Source: Petrosia ficiformis (lineage: Eukaryota; Porifera; Demospongiae; Haplosclerida; Petrosiidae). From it: DNA of 64,000 nucleotides. The translations under genes were made by a program, and so were the position numbers. Below, in pieces: positions 57,501 through 64,000 of this stretch (the first letter of the stretch is position 1; each line of letters begins with the position of its first letter). The notes under the pieces are model-generated. The model made no database searches, was not told the DNA's origin, and saw only the letters and a list, made by a program, of their open reading frames with translations. Location of the stretch: the NCBI GenBank assembly GCA_947044365.1, contig OX345641.1:1409960-1473959 (forward strand), written 5' to 3'.

Positions 57501-60500
57501 ACTGGATACAAGCTGTGTGTACATTTTTGTTGGGTGAGTAACTGAAGGAGAGGGCTACTTGAATGAATATAAAATGTTAACCAAGGCTGCACATCAAAGT
57601 TTGTATGATATAATCCTCAGTAGTTGAAGAATATGACATGCATAGAGCATATTTTTCTAGAATCAAAGCAGTCATTTTCATGCACCAAATAATTTATCTA
57701 TCACTTCCTATCTAGAAGTTTCATTTGTGAATGTAATAGTGGTTATCAACTGGATATTGATGGAGCTACTTGTAATGGTGTGCAGAGCAGTTTGTAGCAT
57801 TCATTCATACATACAATCTTTGATACATAATTATAGATGTACATTCATGCATACTCTGTACAGAAATACATAAATACACATTGTAATTATATTATACTTG
57901 TACTTACATATTAATGACTTCATTTCCATCCTTTCAGATATTGATGAGTGCAGCAATGGAACACACAACTGCTCCCAAATATGTACAAACACTAATGGAA
58001 GCTTCATTTGTGAATGTAATAGTGGCTTTCTACTAGATGTTGATGGAGCTACTTGTAATGGTGTGCAGAGCAGTTTGTAGCATTCATTCATACATACAAT
58101 CTTTGATACATAATTATAGATGTACATTCATGCATACTCTGTACAGAAATACATAAATACACATTATGTATAATTATATACTTGTACTTACTTATTAATG
58201 ACTTCATTTCCATCCTTTCAGATATTGATGAGTGCAGTAGTGGAACACACAACTGCTCCCAAATATGTACAAACACTAATGGAAGCTTCATTTGTGGGTG
58301 TAATAGTGGCTTTCTACTAGATGTTGATGGAGCTACTTGTAATGGTGTGCAGAGCAGTTTGTAGCATTCATTCATACATACAATCTTAGATACATAATTA
58401 TAGATGTACATTCATGCATACTCTGTACAGAAATACATAAATATACACATTATGTATAATTATATACTTGTATTTACATATTAATGAATTGCATAGATTT
58501 GTTTCCATCCTTTCAGATATTGATGAGTGCAGTAATGGAACACACAACTGCTCCCAAATATGTACAAACACTAATGGAAGCTTCATTTGTGGATGTAATA
58601 GTGGCTTTCTACTAGATGTTGATGGAGCTACTTGTAATGGTGTGCAGAGCAGTTTGTAGCATTCATTCATACATACAATCTTAGATACATAATTATAGAT
58701 GTACATTCACGCATACTCTGTACAGAAATACATAAATACACATTATGTATAATTATATACTTGTACTTACATATTAATAACTTCATTTCCATCCTTTCAG
58801 ATATTGATGAGTGCAGTAGTGGAACACACAACTGCTCCCAAATATGTACAAACACTAATGGAAGCTTCATTTGTGGATGTAATAGTGGCTTTCTACTAGA
58901 TGTTGATGGAGCTACTTGTAATGGTGTGCATATATAGTATTTACATATAAACATCATACATACTTCAGGGCAAGAATCAAAATAAATGACAGGCTTGTTC
59001 TAAAACCTTTTGATTATAAAATTATGACAATTTTTACAACTCACAATTGCCATTTCACCACTTTCAAAAGACTTTTCGTATCAAAAGAGTACGTGAAAGA
59101 CAACTCGTCTTGTTTGAAGACTATTGCTGTCAAATCACAGCTTGAAATATAATACAATTTAAGTAGTGGTTGCTACAACTTCGAGCTGGCTCTAAGCTTT
59201 TGGCATGACTGTCAACAAAATGTAATTATGCTAATATATGATATGTGTGAATGTGGGAATTGTGTATGAACTGAACATGGTATATGTACATTGTTGCTCA
59301 TTATTTTAGCAGTTTGTGGTCTCTCTTGTGAACCTTGTTATGTCCCAGATCCTGACTGTTCAATGAGAGTCTCATTGATATATGTGATAACCAATCAGCA
59401 TTGATTTAATATCAGGAGGATACTATTGAAATTGCATTGTAACCAAATGAGGATATAGTAACCAATTAATGTTTTATAGTGATATAGCTATAGTACTTAA
59501 ATTCAAGTATAGATACATCATTCTTATATTTTCCCATTAACTTCCTCCTATACCAGTTTGAAATTCTATTATCAATTTATTACCTCAGGTCTTGATGCAA
59601 ATGTCAGTGGTGATACAAATCAAACTGGACTCATAATTCCTATTGCTATTACAGTGTCAGTACTAATAATAATTGTAATTATTGTAGTCTTGATGAGTAT
59701 ATGGTTCATTTTAAAACACAAGAGAAGGAAGATAGAATTCCAGTCAAGGTATGTATTATATAGTGTTAATTTAGTTAACTTCAACTATAACCAAAACCCC
59801 AGCATTGTGACTTTAGTTAATTAAATGATACAAGTATATACTATAATTTATATAGCTAACTAAAATAGAAATTTGTATGCTTTTAATTAGTTTACAAAAA
59901 TTAAAACCCTTTTAGTAAAGCCTAAAATTGTTTTAGTTAATTAACTATAACTATAACTAAAAGTGGTCAGTTATGTCATACTAACACAAAACTAGATATC
60001 ATGCATGCATTCAAATTAATTTTAATTGTTATTGTTCAATTTTAGATGTTTTGCGAATGACCTTACAATACCAAATACCACATCAGATCAAAATGGTATG
60101 ATTACTATTCAGTAATGTTTGTATTATTACATATAACACCACTTTCAATAGATTTAGAGCTTATCAATCCTGTCAGACATACAGAAAAAACAGATGAAGT
60201 TGTTCAAACGTTTCTTCTAAATCAGTATGGAATAGTGGATTTAAATAAACTCTCAAAGAATTTAATTTTTGCATCAGGACTAAAGATAATCGAAAAGATT
60301 GGAGAAGGTGAACAATAAACAAATATTAAAACTTCACTACTGTACTGAACTGATATAACTAACAACTTTGGTTTCATTTTCTATTATAAGCACATGCTAC
60401 CATGGCAACCATTTGATGTGGTTTAGATTTACATATTGAAACTGTCAAAACAAGCATATATGTTATATCATTTATAATATGGTTGATTTTTCAGACAACC

Positions 60501-62379
60501 TGCCTTGGTTCTCAATGTTTCTAGTTGCATAGCAGCCAAGGTGCTATATATGCATAATAAGAATCTAACTTTCTTGTATACCACAACCAGTAGCTTATTG
60601 CAACATGTATAAATTATACATGATTGTTTCATCCAATATTACTTATTATTATAATAAAAATACATAGTTAACATGCATCTATAGTTGTTGATGAAATCTA
60701 TACTGTATATGTATAATATATGTATATTATGTTCATATTATTTATATTATAATAATTACATACATGATGGTGTATATAATTATTTATAATAGTTTATATT
60801 ATATAGATCATTTATAACAACTATAGTTACATGCATTCTTATTATGCAATAAGTTTGTGAACATGCAGTCCTGTATAATAATATTCAGTCTAAATACAAT
60901 CATGTATAAGAGCCAATTTCTTTTATACAGGTGAATTTGGTATTGTATATCGTGCTCTTTATTCACCTAATTCAGACTTCACTAGTATACCACAACCAGT
61001 AGCAGTTAAAACACTTAAAGGTTTATTTTCAATATAACACTATTCTAATACTGCATCTTGTTCGTGCATACAATGTATGCTAAAGTCTGTTCATATTCAC
61101 AATTCTGTCCATATTCATAAGTCTGTTCACTTCAAAATTAGGACATGATGATTTTATATATATATATAATATATAGTGTTATAGTTTAATGTCATAAGGT
61201 TCATAATGATGAAACAGATTAAAATTTGACATATAAAAAAAAAACAAGGAGGATGATTATGTGAGTAAAAAGATTATTGCTCATTCCAAACTAAAGTTAT
61301 GAATATTTTTCTGAGATCAAGGTGAATGTGAATGACTTTTACTAATTGTTCATACAATGTATACTATTTAGTTGTATTTGATTATGACTGGAATTAATTA
61401 CTTCATATATATACACAGGAATATTCACCAAATCTGATGTTGATAGTATTGTACAAGAAAGTATTAAGATGAAATCTTTTGATCATTTGAATGTTTTATC
61501 TCTTATTGGTATCTGCCTTGATCATGGAGATGCTCCATGTATTGTAATGCCCTTCATGGACGAGGGAAGTCTTCTCTCTTATCTAAGAAGAGAGAGAAAT
61601 AACCTTACTGTTTCCGACATTGCTGATGAAGAAGTCATCTTAGACACTAAAAAGAAACTTTTGTCTATGTGTCTGCAAGTAGCTAATGGCATGCTGTATA
61701 TATCAGAAAACAACCTAGTGCACAGAGATCTTGCAGCAAGAAATTGCATGTAAAAAGTTATATTTTATATTATACTACCAACAATAACTATATTCATTCT
61801 GATAGGATCTCATCAAGTGGAATTATAAAAGTGGCTGATTTTGGACTTACTGAAGATATTTATTTCACTGGTTACTTCAGACAAATGAAAAATGAGAATA
61901 TTCCTGTGAAACTACCCTTAAAATGGATGGCAATTGAAAGTATTCATGATGAATTGTTCAATCAGAAAACCGATGTGGTTAGTAAACCATTTTAACAAAC
62001 ATTAAATCATGCAGGTATGAATATTACCATTCATTCAGTGGTCATATGGAGTATTGTGCTGGGAGGTGTTCAGTCTTGGAAGAATGCCTTACCCTGGTCT
62101 TCATCCACGAGAAATTGTTGTATTTCTTGACAAAGGAGAAAGGATTGATAAACCAAATGGTCCTGTATGCTGTGATGAAATGTAAGTTATATATAACTAA
62201 AATGATCAGTTGATGCACTTGATGCTTTTTTTAGTTACTCCATGATGTTATCTTGTTGGAGGGAAAGTCCAGATGAGAGACCTTATTTCTCAGAACTAGT
62301 CATGAATTTGAATGATATGTTAGTACCATTAGCTATGTACATGGATTTCACTCAGTTCTTTTGCAGTTGTGAAACTTAA
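47190..62379 (+). CDS. Receptor tyrosine kinase with cbEGF and IgGFc-binding ectodomain
   Basis: Exons: 47190-47628, 47704-47850, 48671-48793, 49143-49265, 49437-49556, 49686-49808, 51132-51254, 51634-51756, 51841-51963, 53128-53250, 54203-54325, 55891-57342, 57938-58060, 58222-58344, 58517-58639, 58801-58923, 59589-59748, 60046-60095, 60152-60307, 60931-61020, 61419-61749, 61806-61977, 62039-62181 and 62235-62379 (TAA). All phases match and the total is 1627 codons. Order: signal peptide ([18 protein letters not shown]), CDTLPSD-like module, CC module, nine cbEGF, IgGFc-binding-type domain, four cbEGF, transmembrane helix, juxtamembrane and kinase. It should span the plasma membrane and phosphorylate tyrosine on ligand binding; the ligand is unknown. 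Degenerate cbEGF exons (about 50835, 52826, 57714, 59309) are left out. Confidence 0.85.
48195..48580. repeat. Dispersed repeat and (TA)n in receptor kinase intron
   Basis: 48205-48395 and 48465-48520 match 38790-38965 and 39665-39715, the latter two being split by the MITE at 39033. A (TA)n tract follows at about 48522-48573. Confidence 0.6.
48671..54325 (+). CDS. Nine cbEGF exons of the receptor kinase
   Basis: Each exon is one calcium-binding EGF domain of about 41 residues, phase 1-1: 48671, 49143, 49437, 49686, 51132, 51634, 51841, 53128 and 54203 (starts). The pattern is D-I-D-E-C...[17 protein letters not shown]...DGxTCNG, with the Asp/Asn hydroxylation motif CxNxxGSFxCxC. Exon 48671 has Arg for the first Cys ([11 protein letters not shown]), and 49437 has one residue fewer between Cys 2 and 3 (NCFLC). 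48671-50950 and 51132-52950 are an ancient intragenic tandem duplication, the second having lost the 49437-type exon. Confidence 0.82.
49838..50990. repeat. Long duplicated intron with degenerate cbEGF exon
   Basis: It matches 51990-52980 (TTATTAACCCTCACT.GCATAG onward), and shorter parts recur at 53300-53520, 54370-54590 and 58960-59280. A decayed cbEGF exon with frameshift and stop lies at about 50835-50950; its partner at 52826-52948 has lost the donor GT and a Cys. Confidence 0.75.
53640..54060. other. GC-richer island of unknown origin in receptor kinase intron
   Basis: Its base composition and lack of TATA/TACATA strings differ from all neighbouring introns. A 110-codon open frame runs on the minus strand (54022-53690) without recognisable motifs. 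The tandem intron partners lack this segment, so it is an insertion; type unknown. Confidence 0.4.
54700..55115 (+). pseudogene. Dead EGF exon split by a MITE
   Basis: Sequence related to the EGF exon at 45930 ([12 protein letters not shown], then EYTCN and TGYTGTNCT) with frameshifts, interrupted by the 224-bp hAT MITE at 54804-55027. It has no usable splice borders. Confidence 0.75.
54804..55027. mobile_element. hAT-type MITE, 8-bp target duplication
   Basis: Ends CAGAGTTTTTGAAAAG and CTTATCAAAAACACTG (inverse). The flanks are both GTATATAT (54796-54803 and 55028-55035). Non-coding. Confidence 0.8.
55116..55890. other. Intron before the IgGFc-binding exon
   Basis: No feature is seen besides AT-rich sequence. 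An open frame extends upstream from the exon to 55698, but the acceptor TTGTTCAATAG at 55890 matches the gene's phase and the upstream part is not conserved-looking. Confidence 0.5.
55891..57342 (+). CDS. IgGFc-binding-type domain exon of the receptor kinase
   Basis: 1452 bp, phase 1-1, 484 residues. The first about 430 follow the IgGFc_binding N-terminal pattern seen in FCGBP-like proteins: [70 protein letters not shown] and [16 protein letters not shown]. It ends with an EGF ([29 protein letters not shown]). Many N-glycosylation sites (NxS/T) are visible. In mucus proteins of other animals this domain is extracellular; in a receptor kinase it is likely a binding or adhesion domain (inference). 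Confidence 0.82.
57714..58930 (+). repeat. Tandem array of exon-intron units encoding cbEGF
   Basis: Units begin at 57938, 58222, 58517 and 58801 (spacing 284, 295, 284), each a 123-bp cbEGF exon plus an almost identical intron with GTGTGCAGAGCAGTTTGTAG. A truncated exon remnant (57714-57779), lacking its 5' half and acceptor, precedes them. The near identity of introns as well as exons means very recent amplification, or ongoing gene conversion. All four exons are phase 1-1 and can be read in frame. Confidence 0.9.
59589..60307 (+). CDS. Transmembrane and juxtamembrane exons of the receptor kinase
   Basis: 59589-59748 encodes a hydrophobic helix ([20 protein letters not shown]) and a basic stop (KHKRRK). 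60046-60095 and 60152-60307 encode the juxtamembrane region and the start of the kinase glycine loop (IEKIGEG). Just before it, 59309-59400 is a decayed EGF exon. Confidence 0.85.
60931..62379 (+). CDS. Tyrosine kinase domain of the receptor
   Basis: Split by five introns. GEFGIVYRA with VAVKTLKG (ATP-binding Lys) at 60931-61020; helix C Glu in SIVQESIKM, and [10 protein letters not shown] catalytic loop in 61419-61749; VADFGL with Mg-binding Asp and PLKWMAIES in 61806-61977; [20 protein letters not shown] in 62039-62181; and [18 protein letters not shown] in 62235-62379. HRDLAARN and PLKWMA are signatures of receptor tyrosine kinases. All catalytic residues are present, so it should be active. 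The C-terminal tail after the kinase is short (about 30 residues). Confidence 0.92.
61150..61345. repeat. Fragment of the foldback/minisatellite repeat
   Basis: One minisatellite unit (ATAGTTTAATGTCATAAGGT) plus right arm (AAACTAAAGTTATGAATATT), in the intron before the kinase exon at 61419. Confidence 0.65.
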
Positions 62380-63429
62380 TATTTTTTATGACACTAATTT
62401 AACTGATTATGTGTTTGTATTGCTGCTGCTTTTATTGTTACTTAGTGTAGTAAACTGTTAATTATAAATCATTGTACAAGTTGGTATTTGCTATGTGGAG
62501 AGTGTTACTAGGACAGGCTACTAATCCTGGGACACTACCCGGGATCTACACACCTGTGTCATCAAGATGTCCAGTAGTTGAGATGGTAGAAGGTCATGGA
62601 TTCAATCCCTGGTCAGATTCCTGGTTTATTCAGTTTTCTAATTCTTTCATGCATGCATGTCATAATAACATCTTGCATAAGCCTTATGCAATCATAATTG
62701 TATCTAAATAACTCATTACAATTATATCAATGGGAAACTAGAAATATGAATACAGAGTAACCAGATAGGTATATAATAAAAGGTATTCACTTATTTGTTA
62801 ATACAGTTGTAAGAAATAATATAAAGTTGCATGGTGATGGAGGTTGTCAGTGATAATAAACTTACTTATCCATTTATTAATCAATTACTTGAAGCTCACA
62901 TAATTTAAACATTAATTTCATAAACATGAAAGATGTGTCAGTTAAATTCAAGCCCAGGGGTTATGAACATGTAATTTAATTGGTTGTGTAGATTGTTATG
63001 ACTGCATGGTGATGTACTGTATAGCCCTAAAATTTGGCAGGCTAGAAAACTGATGGATGTCAAAATCTTCTTCATGTTAAATATCGACGAAACAGTTAAA
63101 TAACATTATACGGTACATGTAATTTCAATATCTTTATCCAGTCTATTAGATATACAAAGAAGCAGAGTAAATATTTTAGTTCGATCATTTTAGGTTTCCA
63201 AACCTTCTTTGTGCATCTAATATGAGATACTAGATATGATAATTGAGTTAATTGGTACATACCGTATATCTTCTTATCATGCAGTGATAACAACCTGTAT
63301 GACCATAATTTCCATCCTTGTGGCTAACACAATTATATTGGTTATTTTAACAATTCTATTTTTGTCTATATACTTACTATTATCAAGATAATTATATTTC
63401 AGAAATGCAAAAGTGTGTATGAGGTGATA
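62380..63429. other. Intergenic interval with SINE-like segment and MITE
   Basis: 62500-62650 contains a B-box-like GGATTCAATCCC and an upstream TAGTTGAGATGG that could be an A box, suggesting a decayed tRNA-derived SINE (weak). About 62785-63365 resembles the CACTGCAAAA-family MITE internal sequence and right end. The leader acceptor TATTTCAG ends at about 63402. Confidence 0.4.
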
Positions 63430-64000
63430 ATGGCTATTATGAATATTATCAGTGTGTTAGTAATACTGTTTCTCTATGAAGTGATAACTACAAATGCTCA
63501 ACTTGAATGTGATACTTTACCATCAGATGGTACTGTCAAGAGTAACCTACAGAATTTTCTTGTTAGTGAAGGAGGACAAGATCCTAGTATTGATCCTAAT
63601 CTACTCACTGTAATGTACACATGTCTGGCTCAGGGTATGACAATGGGTAGTTACAGGGAAGTGTCTGTGATTGTCACATATAATAATGTTCCTAATAGTC
63701 CACAATCAAGACAGTTCGACTTTGAGTGTGTTGCAGGAGGAGGTGATAGTCCTGGTTGGCAGAGTATATCTGGTTCTCTTGACTCTGCCCCATCTGGTTT
63801 TGAGACTTTACAAACCAGAACAAACTGTTCTCAATGTAGAGAAAGTGCTAATAATGATCATGATTGTGTAGGTAAGGGACTCTGTAATATATTCCCTATA
63901 TAATTATTATTAATATGTTCTCTCTACTATAGCTTGTCATCCAGATTGTACTGATGGTCTAATGAGATGTACTGGTACTGGTAGTGATGAGTGTTGTCCA
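63430..64000 (+). CDS. Secreted cysteine-rich/EGF family gene, 5' part, runs off window
   Basis: Exon 1 63430-63871 (signal peptide MAIMNIISVLVILFLYEV, then CDTLPSDGTVKSN) and exon 2 from 63933 to the window end. It is closest to copy 1 (both have LECDTLPSDGTV and [19 protein letters not shown]). Whether it continues as a short secreted gene or a kinase cannot be seen. Confidence 0.8.

Noticed and set aside
57831..58957. Minus-strand 96-107-codon frames repeated four times
   Set aside because: Shadows of the tandem cbEGF units; the plus strand has correct cysteine pattern and splice sites.
62500..62650. tRNA gene
   Set aside because: A box and B box resemblance only; spacing is short and no cloverleaf arms were evident. 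At most a decayed SINE.

Overview
This is eukaryotic DNA: AT-rich, with many short introns carrying clean GT..AG borders, abundant microsatellites and several DNA-transposon and retrotransposon families. The gene content (a dynein-assembly TPR protein, a receptor tyrosine kinase with a long EGF ectodomain, and a tandem family of short secreted cysteine-rich/EGF proteins) and the base composition point to a demosponge, most likely Amphimedon queenslandica or a relative. The species is inferred from style and gene content; no database search was possible. No tRNA, rRNA, CRISPR array or bacterial-type operon was seen.

Layout. 1-7251 (+) holds the 3' part of a SPAG1/RPAP3-like TPR gene. From 8.4 kb to 46.6 kb lies an array of related genes and pseudogenes. 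Four apparently intact 4-exon genes for secreted proteins of about 320 aa occur at 8385-15663, 22274-24410, 27679-30762 and 41491-43127. Two near-identical copies of a larger block (about 15.7-21.3 kb and 30.8-38.0 kb) each carry a broken FN3-type membrane receptor. A deleted receptor-kinase pseudogene lies at 44.9-46.6 kb. Stray copies of the last two SPAG1-like exons (21217, 26377, 37875) mark the array as repeated segmental duplication that began at the end of the SPAG1-like gene.

47190-62379 (+) is a complete receptor tyrosine kinase gene. It has a signal peptide and the same N-terminal module as the short genes, nine cbEGF exons, a large single-exon IgGFc-binding-type domain, four almost identical cbEGF exons, a transmembrane helix and a kinase with all catalytic motifs. 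The 21 exons I place join in frame to 1626 codons plus stop. Another short-gene copy starts at 63430 and leaves the window.

Mobile DNA. An R2/R4-like non-LTR retrotransposon (9632-13320, -) sits inside a TATC microsatellite in intron 2 of gene copy 1. A small LTR element, present in both FN3 blocks, encloses a gag remnant, a 70-bp hairpin and an intronless T-box plus WW fragment. There is a hAT fragment with an 8-bp target duplication and a visible empty site in the sister block, a piggyBac remnant with TTAA ends, a second TTAA-flanked MITE, a mariner-like MITE, a small hAT MITE in a dead EGF exon, and a MITE family near several copies of the gene family.

How it fits together. The short secreted proteins, the FN3 receptor and the kinase share the same N-terminal exon. 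The extracellular exons of the short genes and the kinase are nearly all phase 1-1, so they can be gained, lost or swapped without breaking frame. The window therefore looks like a receptor family being shuffled by duplication, with transposons landing in and dating the copies. A role in cell-surface recognition or signalling is inference.
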